64,000 nt of DNA from Lachnospiraceae bacterium (GTDB lineage: Bacteria; Bacillota; Clostridia; Lachnospirales; Lachnospiraceae). The stretch is taken from NCBI GenBank assembly GCA_017623295.1, contig JAGAPK010000028.1:1-64000 (forward strand), given 5' to 3'. Below, one piece after another: positions 1 to 6,614 of the stretch (positions are counted from its first letter, which is position 1; the number at the start of each line of letters is the position of its first letter). The notes under the pieces are model-generated. The model worked only from the letters and a program-made list of their open reading frames with translations, did not search any database and had not been told where the DNA came from. A program made the position numbers and the translations under genes.

Positions 1-500
1 GAGATGATAGTTTTGGTGATGCATTTATGATTTCAACGCCACCATTCTTATTACGTGAAAATATTAGAAATACTTCTAATATATATAGTTGGGCTATGGA
101 TAATACAGATTTAGGAACCGATGTGATAGTTAATCCGGTTGAGGGACCATGGCCAGTGTCAGAGAATATAAATGACAATAAGCATTTAGTACATAGGCTT
201 GAAAATATGTTTAAGAGATTTCTTGAAGATGAAAATTTGCAAAGTACTTCAATGGTTATTTTGGTAGATGATGATAATGCATTTATTGATTTTTTTGATG
301 GTTCTATAGCGAAATGGAAATTTGTAAAAGAATATAGCACAAATGGAACTGATGAGATTAAAGTAGCATCTGTTGAAAATTTTAAAGGTTTAGAAGCAGA
401 TATGGTAATTTATGTTCATAGTAAAGATACCTCTAATAATTTGAATTATATAGCATATACACGAGCAAAATATTATCTTGTTGAATTGATAATAAGATAA
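1..500 (+). CDS. C-terminal end of a UvrD/Rep-like helicase (partial)
   Basis: The frame is already open at base 3, so the gene starts before the window and only its last 165 or so residues are visible. The end contains ENFKGLEADMVIYV followed by YIAYTRAKYYLVELI, which resembles the C-terminal motif V/VI region of superfamily 1 (UvrD/Rep/PcrA-like) helicases, where a TRA motif near the end contributes to ATP hydrolysis. No nuclease or DNA-binding domain can be judged from this fragment. The stretch is strikingly AT-rich compared with the genes after base 8048, so it may belong to another acquired island lying directly to the left of the integrated element. The helicase assignment rests on two short motifs only. 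Confidence 0.55.
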   Translation, partial: DDSFGDAFMISTPPFLLRENIRNTSNIYSWAMDNTDLGTDVIVNPVEGPWPVSENINDNKHLVHRLENMFKRFLEDENLQSTSMVILVDDDNAFIDFFDGSIAKWKFVKEYSTNGTDEIKVASVENFKGLEADMVIYVHSKDTSNNLNYIAYTRAKYYLVELIIR

Positions 501-522
501 AAGAGTAAGGAGTTTGATAACA

Positions 523-553
523 ATGATAAAAGTACTATTCATCTGCCACGGCA
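523..553 (+). repeat. Left attachment site (attL), 31-bp direct repeat
   Basis: The 31 bases starting ATGATAAAAGTACTATTC match 8048-8078 with a single difference (C535 versus T8060). The sequence AAGGAGTTT also occurs exactly 16 bases before the ATG in both copies (507-515 and 8032-8040), followed by seven unrelated bases. The repeat marks the left junction of the integrated element. Confidence 0.88.
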
Positions 554-564
554 GGAGTTGCTAA
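523..564 (+). pseudogene. Severed 5' end of the LMW phosphatase gene
   Basis: An ATG with a good ribosome binding site (AAGGAG at 507-512) reads MIKVLFICHGRSC and then a stop codon. The first ten residues are those of the intact phosphatase beginning at 8048, and the sequence diverges right after the 31-bp repeat. It is the chromosomal start of the target gene cut off by the element; the element supplied the replacement upstream region at the right junction. Confidence 0.8.
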
Positions 565-627
565 GTGCGAAAAAATCATGTAAAAATCAAGGGATTGAAG
601 AGAATAAGGTTATATTTTGCAACAGAG

Positions 628-640
628 TTACAACTTTTGA
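628..640 (+). repeat. Left integrase arm-type site
   Basis: TTACAACTTTTGA here is identical to 7922-7934 near the right end, part of the AAGTTGTAAAA/TTTTACAACTT family beside the integrase gene. Tn916-type integrases bind such short arm repeats through their N-terminal domain. The site confirms that this end belongs to the element. The function is inferred from position and sequence identity. Confidence 0.55.
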
Positions 641-702
641 AAGGGCTCGGATACGATTATAGATGCAATATTAATAAAATTATATATTTTTAGTTATAGT
701 AG

Positions 703-737
703 AAGAATGCCAGTATTTTATACTGACATTCTTTTTT
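703..737 (+). terminator. Terminator at the element's left end
   Basis: AAGAATGCCAGTA (703-715) pairs with TACTGACATTCTT (721-733) around a TTTTA loop with one C-A mismatch, and the right arm runs into a T tract. It lies just beyond the stop codon of the leftward XRE gene, and on the plus strand it would stop transcription entering the element from the helicase side. Confidence 0.65.
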
Positions 738-1074
738 ATTTGTATTTATTAAGAGCAGATTTTGTTGTATATATTATATCCTTGATAATACATAATTCAT
801 TGGGTGTGCAACGGTCAAGAATAGATAAGATTTCCTCTTTTGTATAATCGAGTTGAGTGCTATTGCTAGTTGTTTCTACCAGTAATTCGTCTGTATGCAC
901 TTGAAGTACTTCGGCAAGTGAAACGAAAACGGGCAAACTAAGTTTTGTGTTGCCTGTTTCAATATGGCTAAGATGAGTAACAGATATTCCTACTTTTTCT
1001 GCTAGTTCTTCCTGCGAATAGTTATATGCTTTTCTGAACTTGCGAATGTTTTGACCAATCATATAATAATTCAT
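736..1074 (-). CDS. XRE/Cro-C1 family HTH transcriptional regulator
   Basis: This 112-residue protein begins with a classic lambda-repressor-like helix-turn-helix (about residues 5-60: NIRKFRKAY, SQEELAEKVGIS, HLSHIETG, PVFVSLAEVL). The C-terminal half (about 65-112) is a short helical segment of unknown role. The start at 1074 is chosen because AAAGGAG lies ten bases upstream; an in-frame start at 1119 would add 15 residues after a poor site. It is divergent from the Sel1 lipoprotein gene. Its position at the element's edge suggests it is the element's maintenance repressor, and the palindrome at 3060-3073 is a candidate target, but no operator has been shown. Confidence 0.85.
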   Translation of the reverse strand: MNYYMIGQNIRKFRKAYNYSQEELAEKVGISVTHLSHIETGNTKLSLPVFVSLAEVLQVHTDELLVETTSNSTQLDYTKEEILSILDRCTPNELCIIKDIIYTTKSALNKYK

Positions 1075-1214
1075 ATTGAATGCTCCTTTAGAATATAGAA
1101 TAATACTTTTACGGTGCATATATACTTGAATTGTATAGGCAAATGTGATAATGTTTAATAGATTGAGTGGGCTAAAAAGTGCCTATATAGTTAAAGAATG
1201 TGAGGGTAAAACAA

Positions 1215-2711
1215 ATGAAAAAGAAAGTATTATTAGTTTTATTATGTGGAAGTTTGTCCATGAGCGTATTGACAGCCTGTGGCGGTGGACAGGAAACTGT
1301 AACCGAGGAAATTGCAACAGTGGAAGAAATGGCAGAAGAAAAGGTAGAAGAATCAACCGTAGAGGAAGTATATGATTATGCTTCCCAGATGGAACTTGCA
1401 AAACAATATCTGGATGGTGAAAAAGAAGATGGCGTAGCGACGGACTATGTAAAAGCAAGTGAACTGGCACAGGAAATGATTGCTCGGGGATATGCAGAAG
1501 GATATTATATTGAAGCAGAAATAGCCAATAATGAAAATAATTATGAAAAAGCCTTTGAGAATTATAATAAGGCGTTAGACGGAACGGATGAGGATATCCT
1601 TGGACAAGCAATGAATATGATTGGATTTTATTACATGCAAGGCTTTGGAGTAGAGCAAGATTATGCCAAAGCGATAGAATGGCATGAAAAAGGCATTGAA
1701 AAAGGGAATGATAGTGCACTTTGTAATTTGGCTTATCATTATCAACATGGCTATGGAGTGGAGCAGGATGGTGCCAAAGCTATAGAATATTATGAAAGAG
1801 TAATAGCGAATGGAAAAGATGAAGGCGCTATAGAGACTAGCTATAACAATATAGGTTGGGGGTATGACCAAGGATTAGGCGTAGAAGTGGATTACGCCAA
1901 AGCTATTGAGTATTATCAAAAAGCTGGAGAACTTGGTTCGGGGTTAGCGTATTCGAATATGGGAAATCTGTATCGGGATGGAAAAGGCGTAGAGGTGGAT
2001 TATGCCAAAGCGATAGAACTATATGAAAGAGGCGCAGAACTTGGCGAGTGGAAGGCATATAGTAATATGGGAACCTTGTATTTAAGAGAAGGGGAATATT
2101 TAGATGTTGTTAAGGGATTAGAATACTATGAGAAAGTATATGAATTGGGAGGCAGTGAAGCAGGTGAACATGCATATTCGATAGGGACTTATTATGAAGC
2201 AGGAAACGGAGTAGAACAGGATTCTGCGAAAGCGATAGAGTGGTATGAGAAAGCAGGATTAGCAGGAAATAGCCAAGCTTACAATTCTCTGGGCACGATG
2301 TATTATAATGGAAAAGGAGTGGAACAGGACTATGTGAAAGCGATAGAATGGTTTGAAAAAGCAGCAGAACTGGGAGATAGTATCTGTTCTATTATGATAG
2401 GAAATATGTACTATAGAGGAGAAGAAGGCGTAGAGCAGGATTCGGCAAAGGCTATAGAGTGGTATGAGAAAGGAGCAGAACAGGGAGAGACATTAGGTAT
2501 GCGTCTACTGGGTGATACCTACGTTTTGGGAGAAATAGTGGAACAGGATTTTGTGAAAGCGGCGGAGTGGTATGAGAAGGGAGCAGAACTGGGAGATGCA
2601 GATTGTATGGAACGTATTGCGCTCCTGTATGAGAACGGAAGGGGCGTAGAACAGAATGAAGAAAAAGCGGCGGAGTGGTATGCAAAAGCCGAAGAAGCAA
2701 GTGCGGAATAG
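1215..2711 (+). CDS. Sel1-repeat lipoprotein
   Basis: The protein has a lipoprotein signal peptide (MKKKVLLVLLCGSLSMSV, lipobox LTAC) followed by a Glu-rich linker and about ten Sel1-like repeats of roughly 36 residues from about residue 100 to the end. Typical repeat units read YNGKGVEQDYVKAIEWFEKA. Sel1 repeats form alpha-solenoids used for protein-protein contact. The protein should be anchored on the outer face of the membrane. The ATG at 1215 is preferred over the in-frame GTG at 1200, because the basic MKKK start follows GAGGGT at a sensible distance. Within the mobile element it looks like a cargo gene with its own transcription unit. The partner is unknown. Confidence 0.85.
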   Translation: MKKKVLLVLLCGSLSMSVLTACGGGQETVTEEIATVEEMAEEKVEESTVEEVYDYASQMELAKQYLDGEKEDGVATDYVKASELAQEMIARGYAEGYYIEAEIANNENNYEKAFENYNKALDGTDEDILGQAMNMIGFYYMQGFGVEQDYAKAIEWHEKGIEKGNDSALCNLAYHYQHGYGVEQDGAKAIEYYERVIANGKDEGAIETSYNNIGWGYDQGLGVEVDYAKAIEYYQKAGELGSGLAYSNMGNLYRDGKGVEVDYAKAIELYERGAELGEWKAYSNMGTLYLREGEYLDVVKGLEYYEKVYELGGSEAGEHAYSIGTYYEAGNGVEQDSAKAIEWYEKAGLAGNSQAYNSLGTMYYNGKGVEQDYVKAIEWFEKAAELGDSICSIMIGNMYYRGEEGVEQDSAKAIEWYEKGAEQGETLGMRLLGDTYVLGEIVEQDFVKAAEWYEKGAELGDADCMERIALLYENGRGVEQNEEKAAEWYAKAEEASAE

Positions 2712-2798
2712 AGAATGATTACCTTATTATAAAAGTGTTTTACGTCTTGCGGTTTGCTGTAGCCTTGAAATGTGGCTCTTGTGCGAAGCACAATTAAC

Positions 2799-2920
2799 CT
2801 TTCTGTCTTGATTACAGTACATCAAAAAACCATATAACCTGTCATAGGGCTTGCCAGAATGGGGCGATAGCCCCCTTGACAGGTTATATGGTTTTTGGTA
2901 GCGTATGACAAGACAGAAAG
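2799..2920. repeat. Compound inverted repeat, candidate origin or oriT
   Basis: Three nested pairings share one axis. The outer arms CTTTCTGTCTTG (2799-2810) and CAAGACAGAAAG (2909-2920) are perfect 12-mers. The middle arms at 2825-2844 and 2877-2896 are perfect 20-mers (AAAAACCATATAACCTGTCA and its complement). The inner hairpin is GGGGC-GATA-GCCCC (2861-2874). Short unpaired segments of 14 and 12 bases separate the outer and middle stems. No T tract follows, so it is not a simple terminator. Such structures are typical of single-strand origins, oriT sites or structured RNAs on rolling-circle elements. Confidence 0.75.
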
Positions 2921-3021
2921 AGAAAATGCTCAATAAAAAGAATTAGAATGAAACAATGATTATGTGTTGCCCTTGGATTTGAATGTTATAAAATATAATT
3001 AAAATGTATAGTAAAAAAATA

Positions 3022-3050
3022 TTGATTTACAGGAAAATATGTGTTAAATT
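3022..3050 (+). promoter_or_regulatory. Putative sigma-A promoter of the OB/FtsK operon
   Basis: TTGATT (3022-3027) and TAAATT (3045-3050) are 17 bases apart, each a partial match to the consensus. The predicted start falls near 3057, next to a palindrome. It is the best candidate for transcription of the three-gene operon starting at 3283. Confidence 0.4.
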
Positions 3051-3059
3051 AATAGTGTA

Positions 3060-3073
3060 AAGAAGTACTTCTT
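3060..3073. promoter_or_regulatory. 14-bp perfect palindrome, candidate operator
   Basis: AAGAAGTACTTCTT is perfectly symmetric and would overlap the first transcribed bases of the promoter at 3022-3050. XRE-family repressors bind palindromes of this size, so the regulator at 736-1074 is the obvious candidate. No second copy was noticed at the regulator's own promoter. Confidence 0.4.
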
Positions 3074-3229
3074 GTATAAACTATAACAGTTAGTGTTATT
3101 TACTGACGAAATCAATTCCACTTTTTAAGTGGAAGATATTGTGAATAAAGCAGAACATTAGTTTTGTGATTTGACGAATTTATCAGATTAAGGAAAATCC
3201 GTTAGTTACAGAGCTATTTTTTTGCCCTA

Positions 3230-3255
3230 AAACCAGCGGAAACGCTGGTTTTTTT
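3230..3255 (+). terminator. Leader terminator (possible attenuator)
   Basis: AAACCAGCG (3230-3238) pairs with CGCTGGTTT (3243-3251) around a GAAA loop and runs into seven Ts. It lies about 170 bases downstream of the putative promoter and 28 bases before the first gene, so transcripts must read through it to express the operon. It could be attenuation or simple insulation. Confidence 0.75.
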
Positions 3256-3282
3256 GATTCTTGGAGAAAGGAGGGAACTGTT

Positions 3283-3534
3283 ATGCGTCTTTACGCTAAT
3301 GTAAATTTGCTCGGCAAGATTGCTAAGCCTTGGAAGGACAAGGAAGGCAACGAACGTACCAGTTATTCTGCAAATATCATGCAGGAGAACGGACAGATTA
3401 TTGATACGCTCCGTTTGACACAGGAGCAGTACAATAACGTAACAGCTGGTAAAAATTACACTATTACTGCTGATTACGGTAATGGTAGCAACGGAGCATA
3501 TTTACGTATTGTAAATATTTCTGAAAACAAATAG
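3283..3534 (+). CDS. Small OB-fold-like protein, possible ssDNA-binding protein
   Basis: This 83-residue protein starts after a strong AAAGGAGGG site. It is predicted to be mostly beta strand (MRLYANVNLLGKIA, SYSANIMQENG, NYTITADYGNG, AYLRIVNISE), a pattern that fits a compact OB-fold, like the small single-stranded DNA-binding proteins of filamentous phages and rolling-circle elements. It has no signal peptide, no cysteine and no recognised catalytic motif. As the first gene of the operon with an ATPase and upstream of an HUH Rep, an ssDNA-coating role is reasonable. Fold and function are inferred from strand pattern and context only; no family was recognised with certainty. Confidence 0.6.
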   Translation: MRLYANVNLLGKIAKPWKDKEGNERTSYSANIMQENGQIIDTLRLTQEQYNNVTAGKNYTITADYGNGSNGAYLRIVNISENK

Positions 3535-3542
3535 AAGTTATT

Positions 3543-3569
3543 GCTCCGGCTCTGTTATAGAGTCGGAGC
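3543..3569 (+). other. Intergenic 11-bp stem-loop
   Basis: GCTCCGGCTCT (3543-3553) pairs with AGAGTCGGAGC (3559-3569) around GTTAT with one G-T wobble. It sits between the OB-fold-like gene and the membrane protein gene without a T tract, so it may protect or process the operon mRNA and set the expression ratio of the two genes. Confidence 0.5.
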
Positions 3570-3586
3570 AGAAAGGAATATATATT

Positions 3587-4339
3587 ATGAAATTGATTGA
3601 TGACTTATGGAAGGTTTTTGATAATATTGATAAAGATATTATCAAGAAGAAATGGGTACGTGTAGTTGCAAAGTGTTCAGCATTAATAGGTGTAGGAGTA
3701 TGTATAGGTCTTTGTGTCTTTTGGCTTATCGCATTTTTATTCAATCATATTGATTATGTCATTATTGGTGTCGGGGGTATCGGAAGCATAATCCTTATCA
3801 TACGAAGTGCGTTGCCCGAAAGACCGAAACAGAAAGAAGAGGTGGTACGTATTCAAAAAAGTGAAAATGCGATTGAATATGATACCATAACCCTTGAAAG
3901 CACGTATAAAAGAATACGTGAAGGTATGTTCTATATTATTATTGAAATTGCTGATTTGATAGGGGTAAAAAAACCGACATCATTCAGCCAGATGGATGCC
4001 CCTACGCATTATGACATAATATCCAACGTACCTGTCTATCATCTGCTGGTGGCAAAAACAGGTAGTGATAATGATGTATATACTGTCATGGGGCTTTTGC
4101 AGAATGTTTTGGAACAAAAACTGAATAACAATGAGTTCAATGGAATTTTGCAGACTGTATTTTTCTATAATGGACAGGCGTACCCGTCAATTATGATTGA
4201 TAACGTGCGTAATCTGGGAAATATGCTACAAATAGATGTAGTCATAGTAAGTGGACATTATTGCAAGTATCGTGAACAGCGTATGTATAATCAGATGAAT
4301 AACAATTTGTTTGATAATCCTCGGGATGATGATTTTTAA
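3587..4339 (+). CDS. Two-TM membrane protein of the element
   Basis: This 250-residue protein has a charged N-terminus, two adjacent hydrophobic segments (about residues 31-52 and 56-73) and a soluble C-terminal region of about 170 residues that is probably cytoplasmic. The soluble part contains YKRIREGMFYIIIEIADLIG and ends in an acidic, Asn-rich tail (NNNLFDNPRDDDF). It starts after AAAGGAATATATATT, and only three bases separate its stop from the next ATG, so it is probably translated together with the FtsK-like ATPase and may anchor it at the membrane. No known family was recognised. The same arrangement occurs in conjugative and filamentous-phage export modules, but sequence alone does not choose between them. 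Confidence 0.65.
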   Translation: MKLIDDLWKVFDNIDKDIIKKKWVRVVAKCSALIGVGVCIGLCVFWLIAFLFNHIDYVIIGVGGIGSIILIIRSALPERPKQKEEVVRIQKSENAIEYDTITLESTYKRIREGMFYIIIEIADLIGVKKPTSFSQMDAPTHYDIISNVPVYHLLVAKTGSDNDVYTVMGLLQNVLEQKLNNNEFNGILQTVFFYNGQAYPSIMIDNVRNLGNMLQIDVVIVSGHYCKYREQRMYNQMNNNLFDNPRDDDF

Positions 4340-4342
4340 AGT

Positions 4343-5065
4343 ATGAAAGAAATCAAACTGTTTTTTAATGAAGCATATTTAAAATATGGAATCCGGCAGT
4401 ATGTGACTTGGAATCCCGATAAAGCGCCACATATCTGCATCTTTGGTACGACGGGCAGCGGCAAGACGGTAGCATCAAAGCTGCTGCTTGCCCGTACTGC
4501 TCAATGTTTGCCGGATATGAAACTATATGTAAATGATTTTAAGGGCGATTCGGATTTTTCCTTTGCAACCAAAGCCCCCAGATTTGCTCGATATTTGGAA
4601 TGTGAGCAGAATTTTGAAGCATTTTATCAACGATTTCTGAAAAGGCAGTCTGGGGAAGATACCAGTAGGAACATGCTCCTTTGTTTCTTTGATGAATGGG
4701 CTTCCTATACTCTGAGCATAGATAAGAAAAAATCTGAGGAAGAGAAGAAGAAACTTGCAACTTTGCTGATGATGGGACGTTCCTATAATTTACATCTGAT
4801 TTTGAGCCAGCAGAGAATGGATGCTGTCTACTTTGCTAACGGCGGAAGCAGAGACCAGTTAAATATCGTCATTTCCTTATCAAATTTAAGTGCTGAGGGA
4901 AAGGAAATGTTTTTCCATGAATTTAAAGACCAAATTAAGCCGGATAGGAGACAGAGCACAGGGTACATGATAACCAATGGGACGGATTTTACGCCCATTC
5001 AAGTGCCCTTTATATCCAACATGACGAAAATTGACCACTATATCAAGGAAGCGGTAACAAGGTAA
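4343..5065 (+). CDS. FtsK/HerA-like P-loop ATPase
   Basis: This 240-residue protein is little more than a motor domain. Walker A is GTTGSGKT (residues 35-42). Walker B is MLLCFFDEW with D117-E118. A downstream LILSQQ (about 153-157) resembles the sensor segment of FtsK/HerA/TcpA ATPases, which pump DNA through membranes. It is about half the usual length of coupling proteins such as Orf21 of Tn916, and it lacks its own TM helices, which the preceding gene could supply. With an HUH Rep encoded downstream, it may deliver Rep-bound single strands to a transfer or export channel. The ATPase family is clear; the transfer role is inference. Confidence 0.8.
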   Translation: MKEIKLFFNEAYLKYGIRQYVTWNPDKAPHICIFGTTGSGKTVASKLLLARTAQCLPDMKLYVNDFKGDSDFSFATKAPRFARYLECEQNFEAFYQRFLKRQSGEDTSRNMLLCFFDEWASYTLSIDKKKSEEEKKKLATLLMMGRSYNLHLILSQQRMDAVYFANGGSRDQLNIVISLSNLSAEGKEMFFHEFKDQIKPDRRQSTGYMITNGTDFTPIQVPFISNMTKIDHYIKEAVTR

Positions 5066-5067
5066 TT

Positions 5068-5123
5068 CGGGGGCGGTGCGAAGCACTAAGCCCCGACAGG
5101 GTAGTCGGTTGCGCCGACTGCCC
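5068..5123 (+). repeat. Two stem-loops upstream of the rep origin
   Basis: CGGGG (5068-5072) pairs with CCCCG (5091-5095) and encloses GTGC-GAA-GCAC (5076-5086). Next to it GGGTAGTCGG (5099-5108) pairs with CCGACTGCCC (5114-5123) with one wobble around TTGCG. The 11-mer GTGCGAAGCAC also occurs at 2781-2791 beside the compound inverted repeat. These may be Rep recognition structures; a termination role for the ATPase operon is an alternative. Confidence 0.55.
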
Positions 5124-5126
5124 TTA

Positions 5127-5162
5127 TACAGAAGTCGCCTAGTATTACCAGCGACTTCTGTA
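5127..5162 (+). other. Putative CRESS-type replication origin stem-loop
   Basis: TACAGAAGTCGC (5127-5138) and GCGACTTCTGTA (5151-5162) form a perfect 12-bp stem. The 12-base loop (5139-5150) contains TAGTATTAC at 5140-5148. The origins of geminiviruses, circoviruses and relatives present the nonanucleotide NANTATTAC in exactly such a loop, and Rep nicks between its seventh and eighth bases, here 5146/5147. The hairpin lies about 90 bases before a gene whose product has CRESS Rep motifs. An additional inverted repeat TAACTG/CAGTTA (5161-5179) abuts it. The structure is seen directly; origin function is inferred from the combination. Confidence 0.8.
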
Positions 5163-5253
5163 ACTGTGAAAAGCAGTTAAAATGGGCTAAAATACAAGGA
5201 ATATTAGTTACATTTAAAGTGTGACAAGGAGAAGTTACAGAAAGGAGATAGGA

Positions 5254-6351
5254 GTGAGTATTTTTCCAAAGCAAATGAAAGGGCGTGCGTGGGTTGCGAC
5301 AATCCATATTGCCAATATGAAGAAAGCAGGGTTATCCGTGGAAGAGTATGAAACGCCGGAAAAACTAGCAGAAGTTTTTACTATGATATGGAATAATAGC
5401 GGTAAAAATCGTTCTTGCGGTATTGCGGTGTGTATCAGTGAACAAGGAACATATCATGCACACATGGCGTTATATGGAAACACAACCACGCTAGGGAATG
5501 TAAGTAAAATCTTATTTGATTCTCATGTAGAGCCTCAAATGGGTGGGAAAAAAGAATTGACGGAGTATCTAAAGAAAGAAGGCAAGTATGCAGAAAAGGA
5601 AGAAAAGGTACTCTATGTAATGGGATTGGATTCTATTCAAGATGTTCAAGGGAGCAGGTCTGATTTAGACAGGATTCAAGAATATATAGAAAAGGGACTT
5701 ACACCGCCGGAAATAATGAAAATAGATATAAGATATCGAATGTATGAGAAAATGATTAAATCCGCTTTTATTGACAAACGTATACAAGACACACCATTGA
5801 TTAAGGAAATGCACAACGAATGGCATTGTGGGGAGAGCGGAGCAGGAAAATCTTATTACTATTATGAACTATGTAAAAAGCATTCGCCGGAAGAAATATA
5901 TTTAGTAACGGATTTTGAAAGTGGAGGATTTGATTATTATATTGAACAGGGAGCACCACCTATCCTTTTTATGGATGAATTTAAGGGAAATATGAAATTT
6001 AGCCAACTGTTGACGATATTGGATAAGTACAGTAGGACACAAACGCATTGTCGATATTCTAATACATATAATCTTTGGACAACCTGTATTATTACTTCGA
6101 TTTTTCCGCCGGATGAAGTGTATGCTTCAATGGTTGAGAATGACAGGCAGAATCGGGATAAGGTAGACCAATTACTTAGAAGATTAGATTATATTGTGTA
6201 TCATTATAAAACGGTTTCGGGAGAGTACAAAGCATATTCAATGCCTGCGAGGGAATATGTTGATTATCGAGATTTGAAGCAAAGAGCGTTGAAAGCAGAG
6301 GACGGATTTATGCATGTAGGCGATATGGAAGATATACCATTTGTGGAATAA
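5254..6351 (+). CDS. rep: CRESS-type Rep: HUH endonuclease plus SF3 helicase
   Basis: With the GTG at 5254 (AAAGGAG seven bases upstream) the protein has 365 residues; an in-frame GTG at 5221 would add 11 without a good site. The N-terminal domain shows motif I (TIHIAN, 16-21), the HUH motif (YHAHMALY, H68 and H70) and the tyrosine motif YLKKEGKYAE (Y105, K108). The C-terminal domain has Walker A (GESGAGKS, 193-200), Walker B (ILFMDEF, D241-E242), motif C (CIITS, 278-282) and RR at 309-310. This order defines the Reps of CRESS-DNA viruses and their bacterial plasmid relatives, which nick an origin, stay covalently bound and unwind it for rolling-circle replication. Motif C lacks the usual terminal Asn. 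Confidence 0.88.
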   Translation: MSIFPKQMKGRAWVATIHIANMKKAGLSVEEYETPEKLAEVFTMIWNNSGKNRSCGIAVCISEQGTYHAHMALYGNTTTLGNVSKILFDSHVEPQMGGKKELTEYLKKEGKYAEKEEKVLYVMGLDSIQDVQGSRSDLDRIQEYIEKGLTPPEIMKIDIRYRMYEKMIKSAFIDKRIQDTPLIKEMHNEWHCGESGAGKSYYYYELCKKHSPEEIYLVTDFESGGFDYYIEQGAPPILFMDEFKGNMKFSQLLTILDKYSRTQTHCRYSNTYNLWTTCIITSIFPPDEVYASMVENDRQNRDKVDQLLRRLDYIVYHYKTVSGEYKAYSMPAREYVDYRDLKQRALKAEDGFMHVGDMEDIPFVE

Positions 6352-6366
6352 AGTAGAGGTGTAATT

Positions 6367-6582
6367 ATGGTAATCGGTAAAAACATACCTTTGCCATGGT
6401 GGGAAAAATACACACTAACAGTAGAAGAATCAGCGGTTTATTTTGGTATTGGAGAAAAGACATTAAGAAGATTTTTAAATGAACATAAAGACAGTGATTT
6501 TATAATATGCAATGGAACAAAAATATTAGTGAAAAGAAAATTATTTGAAAAATATATTGATGAAAAGATGACAGTTATATAG
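6367..6582 (+). CDS. xis: Tn916-type excisionase
   Basis: This 71-residue protein is built like Tn916 Xis: a WWEKYTLTVEESAVYFGIG segment forming a winged-helix (excisionase/MerR-like) DNA-binding domain, then TLRRFLNEH and a basic region (KILVKRKLFEKYIDEK). Xis bends the ends of the element and directs the integrase towards excision. It follows rep by 15 bases, so excision and replication genes may be co-transcribed, while a hairpin separates it from int. Confidence 0.85.
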   Translation: MVIGKNIPLPWWEKYTLTVEESAVYFGIGEKTLRRFLNEHKDSDFIICNGTKILVKRKLFEKYIDEKMTVI

Positions 6583-6614
6583 TGTGAAAACCACCTATGT
6601 TAAGGATAGATTTT

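Larger units (their letters stand above)
2712..3282. other. 571-bp non-coding control region of the element
   Basis: No credible gene lies here. From left to right it holds the small hairpin TTGTGC-GAA-GCACAA (2779-2793), the compound inverted repeat (2799-2920), a putative promoter (3022-3050) with a palindrome over the expected start site (3060-3073), leader hairpins (3083-3099 and 3116-3134) and an intrinsic terminator (3230-3255) before the OB-fold-like gene. The density of symmetric elements suggests a replication or transfer origin combined with an attenuated operon leader. Confidence 0.7.

Noticed and set aside
554-702. Possible gene remnant right of attL
   Set aside because: Several short frames exist, but none has a ribosome binding site or recognisable sequence; apart from the arm site at 628-640 nothing is supported.
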